NCBI RefSeq assembly: GCF_900155935.1
Contig: NZ_FTLW01000002.1
Location: 124,001-188,000 of the forward strand
Direction: 5' to 3'
Origin: Solilutibacter tolerans
GTDB lineage: Bacteria; Pseudomonadota; Gammaproteobacteria; Xanthomonadales; Xanthomonadaceae
DNA length: 64,000 bases
Shown: positions 47,683-56,891 of the stretch, piece after piece
Numbering within the stretch: the stretch's first letter is position 1
Layout of the letters: every line of letters begins with the position of its first letter
The notes under the pieces: model-generated
Seen by the model: only the letters and a program-made list of their open reading frames with translations
Database searches by the model: none
Told to the model about the DNA's origin: nothing
Translations under genes and position numbers: made by a program

Positions 47683-48435
47683 ATGACTGCCAAAACCGCT
47701 TTCGTTACCGGCGCCACGTCCGGCTTTGGTCGCGCTATCGCGGAGCACTTGCTGCGCGATGGCTGGCACGTCGTCGTCACCGGCCGTCGGACTGAACGCC
47801 TGCAATCATTGCGTGATGTGTTTGGTGATGCTGTCCACATCGCCAGCTTTGATATGCGTGACGCAGATGCGATCAACGCAGCCATCGCAGCTTTGCCGGA
47901 AGGCTTTGCACACATCGACCTGTTAGTGAACAATGCCGGCCTTGCCCTTGGCACCTCGCCCGCGCAGCGCGCGGATCTCGTGCAATGGCGGCAGATGATC
48001 GACACCAACATCACCGGCCTCGTCACCTTGACGCATGCGCTGCTGCCGCGACTGATTGAGGCACGCGGCATGATCATCAACATCAGCTCGATCGCGGCGA
48101 CCTATCCTTATGGCGGCGGCAATGTCTACGGCGGCACCAAGGCCTTCGTCACCCAGTTTTCGCTGGGGCTGCGCAGTGACCTGCACGGCACGGGCGTGCG
48201 CGTCACCAGCATTGAGCCCGGCATGGCCGAAACCGAATTCACCCTGGTGCGCACCAGCGGCGATCAAACCGCGAGCGATACGCTGTATGCAGGCGTCACG
48301 CCGATCACTGCGGATGACATCGCCGAGCAAGTGATGTGGTTGGTGAAACTACCCGCACACCTCAACATCAATCGCATCGAAACGATGCCGGTGAATCAAT
48401 CGTTTGCCGGCTTCCAGATCCATCGCGAAAGTTGA
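47683..48435 (+). CDS. SDR family oxidoreductase (YdfG type)
   Basis: 250-residue short-chain dehydrogenase. The NADP-binding site is VTGATSGFGRAIAEHLL (residues 8-24), with Arg-Arg after the second strand (TGRRTERL) favouring NADP. NNAGLALG, the catalytic Ser in INISSIAATYPYGG, and YGGTK with Tyr and Lys are all present. The IEPGMAETEFTLVR segment matches YdfG, a 3-hydroxy acid / malonic semialdehyde reductase. A TACAAT box lies at 47650-47655. It converges on speA with nine bases between. Confidence 0.9.
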   Translation: MTAKTAFVTGATSGFGRAIAEHLLRDGWHVVVTGRRTERLQSLRDVFGDAVHIASFDMRDADAINAAIAALPEGFAHIDLLVNNAGLALGTSPAQRADLVQWRQMIDTNITGLVTLTHALLPRLIEARGMIINISSIAATYPYGGGNVYGGTKAFVTQFSLGLRSDLHGTGVRVTSIEPGMAETEFTLVRTSGDQTASDTLYAGVTPITADDIAEQVMWLVKLPAHLNINRIETMPVNQSFAGFQIHRES

Positions 48436-48444
48436 GCGCATCGC

Positions 48445-50331
48445 TTAATCGATCGGCGTGTCATCCAGATACGTGTAACCGGTCAGGCCAGCTTCCAGCG
48501 CTTCGTTGAAGCGCGCTGCCTCGGACTTGGTGAGATCCGCTGCGCCCACGCGTGCGCGATACGCGCGGCGCAAATCGTCCAGCTTGTAGCCTACGTAGTC
48601 CAGCATCACGTCGGTCGTGTCGCCACGGCGCTGCTGCACCACGCGGCAATCATCACCATCCACCTTTACCTCGATGGCGTCGGTATCGCCAAACAGGTTG
48701 TGGATGTCGCCAAGGATTTCTTGATACGCACCGACCAGGAAGAAGCCCAGGCGATAACTCTCGCCCTTGTTCAACTCGTGCAGCGGCAATGACGTATCAA
48801 GATCTTCGTTCTCCACGTACACATCGATCTTGCCATCCGAATCACAAGTGAGATCGGCGATGATGCCGCGGCGCGTCGGCGCTTCGTTCAAGCGCTCGAT
48901 CGGCACGATCGGGAACACCTGATCGATCGCCCACACATCCGGCATCGACTCGAACACGCTGAAATTGACGAAATATTTGTCGACCAGGCGCTCGTTGAGC
49001 TCATCCAGCAAATCGCGATGGCTCTTTTCGTCATACGTCAACCGCGTTTTCACCGCATGGGCGAGCGCGTAGAACAGATCGTCGATGCGCGCGCGCTGCA
49101 CAAGGTCGATTTGTCCAAGCGCGTACAGCGCCAGACCTTCGGCATGCGCCTGCACGGCCTCGTGGAAAACCTCGACCGCCGGGCGCTCGTTCATTTCATC
49201 GTGCAATTCACGCAACTGGCGCACGGGATGTGATTCGTCATCGTTTTGCGGCGGGACGCGGCCATCCGGCGCCTGCTCGACTTCGCTGACGTTCGCCACC
49301 AACACCGCGTGATGCGCGGTCATCGCACGACCACATTCGGTGACGATGCGCGGCTGCGGCAGCTCGTTGTCCGCGCAGGCTTCGGCCAGCGGTTGCACGA
49401 TGCTGGAGGCGTAATGCGCGATGTTGTAATTGACGGAGTTGTACGAACGCGAGCGCGTGCCTTCGTAATCGATACCGAGGCCGCCACCGACATCGACATG
49501 GGTGATGTTTGCGCCCAGCTTGGACAATTCGACGAAGTAGCGCGTCGCTTCGCGCATGCCGTTGGAGATGTCGCGCACGTTGCTGATCTGGCTGCCCATG
49601 TGGAAATGCAGCAGCTTCAGGCAGTGGCCCATGCCGGCGTCACGCAAGTGCTTCCACAAGTCCAGCACCTGACGCGGATTGAGGCCGAACTTGGCCTTGT
49701 CGCCGCCACTGTTCTGCCACTTACCCGCGCCCAGCGAGGCCAGGCGCATACGCACGCCGAGGCCCGGCTCCACATCCAGCGCAGCGGCCTCTTCCAGCAC
49801 GATGCGCAGCTCGGATGGCTTCTCGATCACGATGAAGGTCTCCAGCCCCAGCTTGCGGCCGATCAGCGCCAGACGGATATATTCGCGATCCTTGTAGCCA
49901 TTGCAGACGATCAGACCGCCCGCGCGCGAGAGCGCGAGCACTGCCATCAACTCCGGCTTGCTGCCGGCCTCCAAACCAAAGCCTTCGCCATGATGCGAGG
50001 CCAACGTGCCGGCGACGCCCGCGTGCTGATTCACCTTGATCGGATACACCGCGGTGTATCCGCCGGTGTATTCCCAATCTTTCTGGGCCTGGGCGAACGC
50101 CGCCTGCAACTTGCCCAGACGGTCGCCCAGGATGTCCGGAAAACGCACCAGCATCGGCAAATGCGCGCCAGAGGACAGGGCGCGATCCACCGCCTCGGCC
50201 AGCGCGATCTGCGGGCCGGCCTTGCTCTTCGGGCGCACCACGATGCGGCCATCGTCGCCGACATCAAAATAGCCATCCGCCCAGTGCGGGATGGAATAGG
50301 TCTTGCGGGCGAGGTCGGTGGTCCAGGTCAT
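48445..50331 (-). CDS. speA: Biosynthetic arginine decarboxylase
   Basis: PLP enzyme of the alanine-racemase fold that makes agmatine from arginine for polyamine synthesis. The protein is 628 residues from ATG 50331; a longer upstream frame is not family-like. The PLP Lys lies in VYPIKVNQHAGV (about residue 99). FHMGSQISNVRDI and DVGGGLGIDYEGTRS are typical. A C-terminal barrel with CDSDGKID and GAYQEILGDIHNLFGD completes it. It is divergent from speE, forming a two-gene polyamine locus. Confidence 0.97.
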   Translation of the reverse strand: MTWTTDLARKTYSIPHWADGYFDVGDDGRIVVRPKSKAGPQIALAEAVDRALSSGAHLPMLVRFPDILGDRLGKLQAAFAQAQKDWEYTGGYTAVYPIKVNQHAGVAGTLASHHGEGFGLEAGSKPELMAVLALSRAGGLIVCNGYKDREYIRLALIGRKLGLETFIVIEKPSELRIVLEEAAALDVEPGLGVRMRLASLGAGKWQNSGGDKAKFGLNPRQVLDLWKHLRDAGMGHCLKLLHFHMGSQISNVRDISNGMREATRYFVELSKLGANITHVDVGGGLGIDYEGTRSRSYNSVNYNIAHYASSIVQPLAEACADNELPQPRIVTECGRAMTAHHAVLVANVSEVEQAPDGRVPPQNDDESHPVRQLRELHDEMNERPAVEVFHEAVQAHAEGLALYALGQIDLVQRARIDDLFYALAHAVKTRLTYDEKSHRDLLDELNERLVDKYFVNFSVFESMPDVWAIDQVFPIVPIERLNEAPTRRGIIADLTCDSDGKIDVYVENEDLDTSLPLHELNKGESYRLGFFLVGAYQEILGDIHNLFGDTDAIEVKVDGDDCRVVQQRRGDTTDVMLDYVGYKLDDLRRAYRARVGAADLTKSEAARFNEALEAGLTGYTYLDDTPID

Positions 50332-50407
50332 GGCGCTGCCGGGGGAAGGGATCAGGGCGGCCATTCTACGGCGCATGGCCCTAACGACGGGTTACGGCTG
50401 CCATCGT

Positions 50408-50413
50408 TACAAT
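50408..50413 (+). promoter_or_regulatory. Putative -10 box of speE
   Basis: TACAAT, 30 bases before the speE ATG, in the 111-base gap between divergent speA and speE. No clear -35 box. Confidence 0.35.
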
Positions 50414-50442
50414 CCGCGCCTCTTGAACCGATTGGAACCCCC

Positions 50443-51297
50443 ATGGCCCAGCAGGATTGGCTGTACGAGAATTTCGAGCCCGCCGGCTCGTCGATTGGCT
50501 ATCGCATCACCCAGAAGCTGGACGAGGTGCAATCGCCATTCCAGAAGATCGAGATCTATGAATCGACCGACTGGGGCAACTTGATGTTGATCGATGGCGC
50601 GATGATGCTGACCACGCGCGACAACTTCCTCTATCACGAGATGATCGCCCACCCGGTGCTGTTCACGCACCCGGACCCCAAGCGCGTCGTGATCATCGGC
50701 GGCGGCGACTGCGGCACGCTGCGCGAAGTGCTGAAACACCCGGGCGTCGAGCAGGCCACCCAATGCGATATCGACGAGCAAGTCACCCGCATGGCGGAGA
50801 AATATTTCCCCGAGCTGTGCGAATCCAATGGCGACGCGCGCGCGGACATCATGTTCGATGATGGCCTGGCCTACATGAAAAACTGCGAAGCCGGCAGCGT
50901 CGACATCGTCATCGTCGATTCGACCGACCCGGTCGGCCCGGCCGAGGGCCTGTTCAACGAAAAGTTCTTCGCCGATTGCGCGCGCGCCCTCAAACCCGGC
51001 GGCATCCTGGTGCAGCAGTCGGAGTCGCCGCTGGTGCTGCTGGACCTCATCAACGAGATGCGCGATGAAATGCGCAAGGCGGGCTTCCAGTCGTTCCAGA
51101 CCCTGCCGTTCCCGCAGCCCTGCTACCCGACCGGCTGGTGGAGCGTGACCATGGCGAAGAAGGAAGCGGACGCCGATTTCACCTTCCGCGAAGCCGATGC
51201 ACGCGGCAAGGGCTTCGAGACGCTGTACTACAGCGCCGACATCCACGCCGGTGCACGCCACCTGCCGCCGTTCGTGGCGAAGGCGCTGAAAGGCTGA
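50443..51297 (+). CDS. speE: Spermidine synthase
   Basis: Transfers an aminopropyl group from decarboxylated S-adenosylmethionine to putrescine. The protein is 284 residues from ATG 50443; the frame stays open far upstream on the strand opposite speA, which is not coding. Motifs: DGAMMLTTRDNFLYHEMIAH (about 45-64), the nucleotide site IIGGGDCGTLREVLKH, with Cys where the second Gly pair usually is, and VDSTDPVGPAEGLF. A strong hairpin terminator follows. Confidence 0.96.
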   Translation: MAQQDWLYENFEPAGSSIGYRITQKLDEVQSPFQKIEIYESTDWGNLMLIDGAMMLTTRDNFLYHEMIAHPVLFTHPDPKRVVIIGGGDCGTLREVLKHPGVEQATQCDIDEQVTRMAEKYFPELCESNGDARADIMFDDGLAYMKNCEAGSVDIVIVDSTDPVGPAEGLFNEKFFADCARALKPGGILVQQSESPLVLLDLINEMRDEMRKAGFQSFQTLPFPQPCYPTGWWSVTMAKKEADADFTFREADARGKGFETLYYSADIHAGARHLPPFVAKALKG

Positions 51298-51309
51298 TGC
51301 CCTCTCCTC

Positions 51310-51341
51310 ACGCCGGGCGATCATTCAGCCCGGCGTGTTTG
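51310..51341 (+). terminator. Terminator after speE
   Basis: Perfect ten-base arms CACGCCGGGC (51310-51319) and GCCCGGCGTG (51329-51338) with a nine-base loop, then TTT. It starts 12 bases after the speE stop and overlaps the 3' end of the convergent NmrA-like gene. Confidence 0.8.
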
Positions 51342-52197
51342 GCATCAGCACACATAAAACTTCTTCGAGCGACGTGCCTCCTTGCCGCGTGTCCGGCATG
51401 ATCTCGAACGGCACGCGGCCCGCATCCAATGCGTCATGCATCTCGGCTAGCGCAGCTGCATAGCTTGGACTAAGACCCGCACCCTCAAATGCACCGGGCC
51501 GTTCCGCAGCGGGAACCGGGACAACTTCAATGGCGCGCCCGCTGAGTGATGCCATGAGGGCCGCGGCATCGTTTTCCGAATACATTCGCGAACCCGTCAC
51601 ATTGACGATGCCGGGCGAATCCTCATCATGCAAACACTGTGCAATGACTGCACCGACATCGCGCGCACTCACCGCGCTGTTTTGTTCATCCGGCGGATCG
51701 CGCATCGCCCACCACTGACCGCTTTTCATCGCCGCTGCTGCAAACGGCAGCCAACTCTCCATGAAGAAGGTCGAACGCACAAAGGTCAATGGCGCATCGG
51801 TTGCACGCAACGCCTCTTCAAAATCATGCAGCGCGGTGATGATGCCCGTGCCTTGCGACAAATGCGCACCCTGCGATGACAGCGCGACGATGCGTGGCCT
51901 GCCTGCTTTTTTCACGGCCAAAGCAATCGTGTCGGAGATCTTCGCGGCCTTTTGATACACATCCACGGCATCGGGCGGCACCGGGTTCATCACGAAGACA
52001 GCTGCGGCGTCATGCAGTGCGGATGCCAGGCCATCGACATCATTTGATGCATCGACTTCACGCCACTCCACCCCATCGCACAAATCATCAGGGCTGTGTC
52101 GCGAGACAATGCGGAGTTGTGCATCGGGTTCAATCGCTTGCAAGGTCTTGAAGACATGACTGCCTACTTGACCTGTGGCACCTAGAATCACGGACAT
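51325..52197 (-). CDS. NmrA-like NAD(P)-binding protein
   Basis: 290-residue atypical SDR. The dinucleotide-binding motif is at the very start (SVILGATGQVGSHVF, residues 2-16). There is no YxxxK catalytic pair; the body resembles NmrA/NAD(P)H-binding sensors and quinone reductases (VALSSQGAHLSQGTG near 105, TFVRSTFFMESWLP near 140). It is divergent from an HxlR regulator with 79 bases between, a common pairing in which the regulator controls the oxidoreductase. Confidence 0.83.
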   Translation of the reverse strand: MSVILGATGQVGSHVFKTLQAIEPDAQLRIVSRHSPDDLCDGVEWREVDASNDVDGLASALHDAAAVFVMNPVPPDAVDVYQKAAKISDTIALAVKKAGRPRIVALSSQGAHLSQGTGIITALHDFEEALRATDAPLTFVRSTFFMESWLPFAAAAMKSGQWWAMRDPPDEQNSAVSARDVGAVIAQCLHDEDSPGIVNVTGSRMYSENDAAALMASLSGRAIEVVPVPAAERPGAFEGAGLSPSYAAALAEMHDALDAGRVPFEIMPDTRQGGTSLEEVLCVLMPNTPG

Positions 52198-52276
52198 GAT
52201 GTCCTCCTCGGGTTAACGTGCATCGACCATAGGCCTTGCACGCAAGCGCCGAAAGAACGCACAGGAGTGATACCGC

Positions 52277-52654
52277 ATGGCTTTCAAACGCGCCCCCGAT
52301 GCGATCGCCTTGACCGAGGCGCTGGAAATTCCGGTGGATTGGCGCCCGGGAGACTGCCCGGTATCACGCACGGTCGCGGTGATCGGCGGCAAGTGGAAGC
52401 CATCGATTCTCTATCTACTGCATCGCGGGCCGACGCGCTTCAATGCATTGCAGCGTGCGCTCTCGGGCATCACTCAACGCATGCTGACCTTGCAGCTGCG
52501 CAATCTGGAGCAGGACGGCATCGTGGTGCGCACCATCACGCCTTCGGTGCCCCCGCAAGTGGAATACGCACTCACGCCACGCGGCGAATCACTTGGCCCG
52601 GTGTTTGATGCGCTGATTGATTGGGACAAATCGCGGCTGGATGACCGCGACTAA
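52277..52654 (+). CDS. HxlR family transcriptional regulator
   Basis: 125-residue winged-helix regulator. The HxlR signature is complete: CPVSRTVAVIGGKWKPSIL (about residues 27-45), RFNALQRALSGITQRMLTLQLRNLE (in overlapping parts, about 54-78), and the wing PPQVEYALTPRGESL. Cys27 is in the position used by redox- or aldehyde-sensing members. It probably represses or activates the divergent NmrA-like gene. Confidence 0.92.
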   Translation: MAFKRAPDAIALTEALEIPVDWRPGDCPVSRTVAVIGGKWKPSILYLLHRGPTRFNALQRALSGITQRMLTLQLRNLEQDGIVVRTITPSVPPQVEYALTPRGESLGPVFDALIDWDKSRLDDRD

Positions 52655-52663
52655 GCGCGACGA

Positions 52664-53056
<393 letters not shown>

Positions 53057-53180
53057 TCATCGCTTGGCGACAGCCACGCTGCTAGGATTTCCCTGACCCC
53101 ACATCGCGGGCCCGCCCGATGTCGCCGCTACCCGGCATGCGGCATGGTGCAGGCAAGCCATCGCGCAGGAGCGCAATCCG

Positions 53181-53450
53181 ATGATCGATCTCACTCAACT
53201 GGATGACCTCGCCCGCCGTCTCGGCGGCCTCTTGCCGCCTTCGCTCCGCGAAGGTCGCGAAGAACTGCAGGAAAACTTCAAATCCGTGCTGCAGGCCGGC
53301 TTGGCGCGGCTGGATTTGGTGACGCGCGAAGAATTCGAAGTACAGCGCGCGGTGTTGCTCAAGACGCGCGAAAAGCTCGAAGCATTGGAGCGCTCGGTGG
53401 CTGAGCTTGAAGCCTCGGCGAGCTCATCCAGCGACGCGGCGCGCCACTAA
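53181..53450 (+). CDS. ubiK: Ubiquinone biosynthesis accessory factor UbiK
   Basis: 89-residue protein of the UbiK/YqiC (BMFP) family that helps organise the ubiquinone-synthesis complex. It is mainly helical. An N-terminal amphipathic part (IDLTQLDDLARRLGGLLP) and the family segment REELQENFKSVLQAGLARLDLVTREEFEVQ (about residues 24-54, in parts) are followed by a C-terminal coiled coil that forms trimers. It lies 51 bases before comM, a conserved neighbour. Confidence 0.93.
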   Translation: MIDLTQLDDLARRLGGLLPPSLREGREELQENFKSVLQAGLARLDLVTREEFEVQRAVLLKTREKLEALERSVAELEASASSSSDAARH

Positions 53451-53501
53451 GCCGCAACACTTCTGGGCGATGTGCCTTCGGCATGTCGCGAGGAACACGA
53501 C

Positions 53502-55025
53502 ATGGGATTGGCACGGGTAATCAGCCGGGCGCGGGTAGGTGTGCGTGCGCCGCAGGTGACGGTGGAGGTGCATGTCGGCGGAGGCTTGCCGAGCCTGTCA
53601 ATTGTCGGGCTACCTGAAGCCGCCGTGCGCGAAGCCAAAGATCGCGTCCGTGCGGCGATTGTCTGCGCGCAACTGGAATTCCCTGCTGGTCGCATCACCA
53701 TCAACCTCGCGCCAGCGGACCTGCGTAAGGATGGCGGCGGCTTCGACTTGCCAATAGCGCTCGGCATCCTTGCGGCCAGTGATCAGCTGCCGCAACAGGT
53801 ATTGGAAGGATGCGAATTCCTTGGTGAATTGGGCCTCACCGGTGAGCTTCGCGCCGTGCATGGCGTGCTGCCCGCCACCCTCGCCGCGGCCGAAGCGGGT
53901 CGCCAACTGGTGCTGCCGGCACCCAATAGTGCAGAAGCTGCATTGGTCAGCAACGCCGATGTCCGCACTGCACGCACCTTGCTGGAAGTCTGTGCGGCTC
54001 TGCGCGGGCAGAAATCACTGCCCGCTGCAGAGGCGATGGCGGCTGCAGCGGCCCCATCGCATCTCGATCTCGCCGACGTGCGCGGACAGGCGCAGGCGCG
54101 ACGCGCGCTGGAGATCGCGGCCTGTGGCCAGCATCATCTACTGCTCGTCGGCAGCCCAGGTTGTGGCAAGACGCTGCTGGCCTCACGCTTGCCCGGCATC
54201 CTGCCACCGATGAGCGAAACCGAAGCATTGGAGAGCGCCGCCGTGCATTCGGTATCCGGACAGTTTTTCGATCCGGCGCAATGGCGGCAACGTGCGTTCC
54301 GCAGCCCTCATCACACAGCCAGCGCGGTTGCACTCACGGGCGGCGGCAGTTCACCGCGTCCGGGCGAAATATCGCTTTCGCATCACGGCGTCCTATTTTT
54401 GGACGAGCTCCCGGAGTGGAGCCGCAGCGCGCTCGAAGTGCTACGCCAACCGCTGGAGTCCGGCACCGTCACCGTGTCGCGCGCGGCGCGGCAGTGTGAT
54501 TTTCCTGCACGCTTTCAACTGGTCGCGGCAATGAACCCTTGCCCCTGCGGCTGGGCGGGCGATGCATCGGGGCGATGTCGCTGCAGTGCGGATGTGATCG
54601 CGCGCTATCGCAGCCGCATTTCCGGGCCTTTGATCGACCGCATTGACTTGCAATTGACGCTGCAACGCTTGCCGCCAAACCTGCTCGCCGCTGATGCCTC
54701 GCCGGGCGAGAGCAGCGCCGATGTCCGCCAACGCGTGATCGCCGGGCGCGAACGGCAACTCACCCGCGCTGGCAAGCCGAATGCACTACTGGGACAAAGC
54801 GAACTAACGCGCGACTGCCGCCTGCAGGCTAGCGACCAGCACCTGCTGGAGCACGCGATCAACCGCATGCAACTCTCTGCACGTGGTGTACATCGCATCT
54901 TGCGGGTGGCGCGCAGCATCGCGGATTTGGCACACACGCCCAACATCGACACCGCACACCTTGCCGAAGCGATCGGTTATCGCACGATGGACGCACGCGG
55001 CCCGAATCCAGCCATGGCGGCTTGA
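53502..55025 (+). CDS. comM: ComM/YifB family Mg-chelatase-like AAA ATPase
   Basis: Hexameric helicase that aids integration of DNA during natural transformation. The protein is 507 residues from ATG 53502, which has AGGA eight bases upstream. The N-terminal Lon-like ChlI domain has VEVHVGGGLPSLSIVGLPE. Walker A is GSPGCGKTLLASRLPG (about 216), Walker B is GVLFLDELPEW (about 298), and a zinc-binding CPCGWAGDASGRCRC comes near 345. The C-terminal lid has RGVHRILRVARSIADL. Confidence 0.95.
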   Translation: MGLARVISRARVGVRAPQVTVEVHVGGGLPSLSIVGLPEAAVREAKDRVRAAIVCAQLEFPAGRITINLAPADLRKDGGGFDLPIALGILAASDQLPQQVLEGCEFLGELGLTGELRAVHGVLPATLAAAEAGRQLVLPAPNSAEAALVSNADVRTARTLLEVCAALRGQKSLPAAEAMAAAAAPSHLDLADVRGQAQARRALEIAACGQHHLLLVGSPGCGKTLLASRLPGILPPMSETEALESAAVHSVSGQFFDPAQWRQRAFRSPHHTASAVALTGGGSSPRPGEISLSHHGVLFLDELPEWSRSALEVLRQPLESGTVTVSRAARQCDFPARFQLVAAMNPCPCGWAGDASGRCRCSADVIARYRSRISGPLIDRIDLQLTLQRLPPNLLAADASPGESSADVRQRVIAGRERQLTRAGKPNALLGQSELTRDCRLQASDQHLLEHAINRMQLSARGVHRILRVARSIADLAHTPNIDTAHLAEAIGYRTMDARGPNPAMAA

Positions 55026-55145
55026 TCGCCACACCCAGCCCGATGCACTCCCGCCACGGGCCATCCTTACACATGCCCACCAAACTTTTCGCCTCCAGCC
55101 GCTAGACTGCCTTCATCCCCTGAATGCAGTTGAGTACCCGCGCGC

Positions 55146-56891
55146 TTGGAGATCCTGCACACCATCGACCTGAGATTGCTGGGTGGCGCCTTGTTGGTGC
55201 TGGCCGGCATCGCCTCGTCGTTGCTGGCGCGGCGCTTTGGTGCTCCCTTGTTGCTGGTGTTCCTGGTGCTGGGCTTGGTGCTGGGCGTTGATGGTCCCGG
55301 CGGCATCCGCTACGACAACACGCAGTTCACTTACCTGGTCGGTTCGCTGGCACTGGCTTTGATCCTGTTCGATGGCGGCCTGCAGACGCGCGCTTCTCAG
55401 GTGAAAGGCAGCGTAGTCCCTTCGCTCTTGCTGGCGACTGTCGGTGTGTTGGCCACCGCTGCGCTCACCGCCGTTGCCGCGCATTACCTGTTGGGCCTGG
55501 AGCCAATGCGCGCGATGCTGCTGGGCACCGTGCTCGCCTCTACCGATGCGGCGGCCGTGTTTTTCTTGCTGCGCGCGGGTGGTCTGCATCTGGAACGGCG
55601 CACCGGCAGCACGTTGGAGCTTGAATCGGGCGCGAACGACCCCGTCGCCGTCTTCCTCACCATCGCGCTGACCGGCTGGCTGGCGGGCAACGCGCCGACG
55701 GTCTCGATGCTGATCGTGCAGATCGTCTGGGCGATCGTCGCCGGTGTCGCACTCGGGTACGCGGGCGGGCGGGTGATCGTGTGGGCGCTTAACCGCTTCA
55801 GCCTGCCTTCCGGCCTGCATCCTTGGCTGGCGATGGCGGGCGCGGTGTCGGTGTTCGCACTGACCAACTACATCGGTGGCAGTGGCTATCTGGCGGTGTA
55901 CCTCGCCGGCATCGTCATTGCCAACCGCCCGGTGCGCGCACGCAACGAGGTGATGTCCGTCCAGGATGCAACGACCTGGTTCGCACAACTGATGATGTTC
56001 CTGCTGCTGGGCTTGCTCGCCACGCCCAGTCGCTTGCTGGATGTGCTGTGGCCGGCGCTCGGCGTCGCCGCGTTCCTGATGTTCATCGCCCGCCCGCTCG
56101 CGGTAGCCGCATGCCTGTTGCCCTTCCGCTATCGCGCAGGCGAGATCGGTTTCATCGCGTGGGTAGGCTTGCGCGGCGCAGTCGGCATCTTCCTCGCCTC
56201 CATTCCCTTGCTGGCCAAACTGCCGAACGCGTGGCTGTACTTCAACGTGGCGTTCGTCGTGGTGCTGACCTCACTCTTGGTGCAAGGCTGGACGCTCACC
56301 CGCGCGGCGCATTGGTTCGATGTCGCGGTGCCGCGCAGTGATCCCGATACCCGCCGCGTGCAACTGGATCTGCCCGGCACGCTCGATTACGACTTGCTGG
56401 GCTACCGCGTGCCGGCCGGTAGCAAGGCCTTGGATGCACAAAGCTGGCCGCTCAACACGCGCCTGATGATGGCGGTGCGCGAGGGCAAGGTACTGACTGC
56501 CGAAGAAGCGGGCGCGCTCAAACCTGACGACTACGCGTACCTGCTTGCCCCACCCAATTCCGCGCGGCGGCTGGATTGGTTGTTCGTCGGGCGCGATGGC
56601 GAAGGCCCGACGCAAGGCAGCTTCGGCAGCTTTACCTTGCCGGGCAACGTCGCCTTGGGCGAGCTGGCGCAGTTCTACGGCCTGCACATCCCCAAACGCT
56701 TTGCTGCGCGCACGGCGGCGCAATTGTTCGATGAACGCTTCGACGACCAACCGCAAATCGGTGACCGTCTGGCGCTGGGCCCGGCCACGTTAATCGTGCG
56801 GGCGATGAAGGACGAGCGCGTGGCGCAAGTGGGGTTGGAATTCGTCAGCCTGGGTGAGCGGCTGATCAGCGGCGGTAAACCGCAGGCTTAA
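55146..56891 (+). CDS. Potassium/proton antiporter (NhaP2/CvrA type)
   Basis: 581-residue CPA1-family transporter with about 13 membrane helices and a cytoplasmic C-terminal TrkA_C-like domain (about residues 400-490). TTG 55146 is the only in-frame start that preserves the family opening (LGGALLVLAGIASSLLARRF). Transport motifs are LILFDGGLQTRA, STDAAAVFFLLR, and the acidic pair region ESGANDPVAVFLTI. It probably exports K+ under osmotic or alkaline stress. The stop overlaps the convergent dehydrogenase stop (shared TTAA). Confidence 0.9.
   Translation: MEILHTIDLRLLGGALLVLAGIASSLLARRFGAPLLLVFLVLGLVLGVDGPGGIRYDNTQFTYLVGSLALALILFDGGLQTRASQVKGSVVPSLLLATVGVLATAALTAVAAHYLLGLEPMRAMLLGTVLASTDAAAVFFLLRAGGLHLERRTGSTLELESGANDPVAVFLTIALTGWLAGNAPTVSMLIVQIVWAIVAGVALGYAGGRVIVWALNRFSLPSGLHPWLAMAGAVSVFALTNYIGGSGYLAVYLAGIVIANRPVRARNEVMSVQDATTWFAQLMMFLLLGLLATPSRLLDVLWPALGVAAFLMFIARPLAVAACLLPFRYRAGEIGFIAWVGLRGAVGIFLASIPLLAKLPNAWLYFNVAFVVVLTSLLVQGWTLTRAAHWFDVAVPRSDPDTRRVQLDLPGTLDYDLLGYRVPAGSKALDAQSWPLNTRLMMAVREGKVLTAEEAGALKPDDYAYLLAPPNSARRLDWLFVGRDGEGPTQGSFGSFTLPGNVALGELAQFYGLHIPKRFAARTAAQLFDERFDDQPQIGDRLALGPATLIVRAMKDERVAQVGLEFVSLGERLISGGKPQA

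Noticed and set aside
49246-50442. Open frame running 399 codons upstream of speE in the same phase
   Set aside because: It lies antisense to speA, whose protein is full-length and strongly conserved. The translated extension is His/Arg/Gln-rich with no family features. speE begins at ATG 50443.
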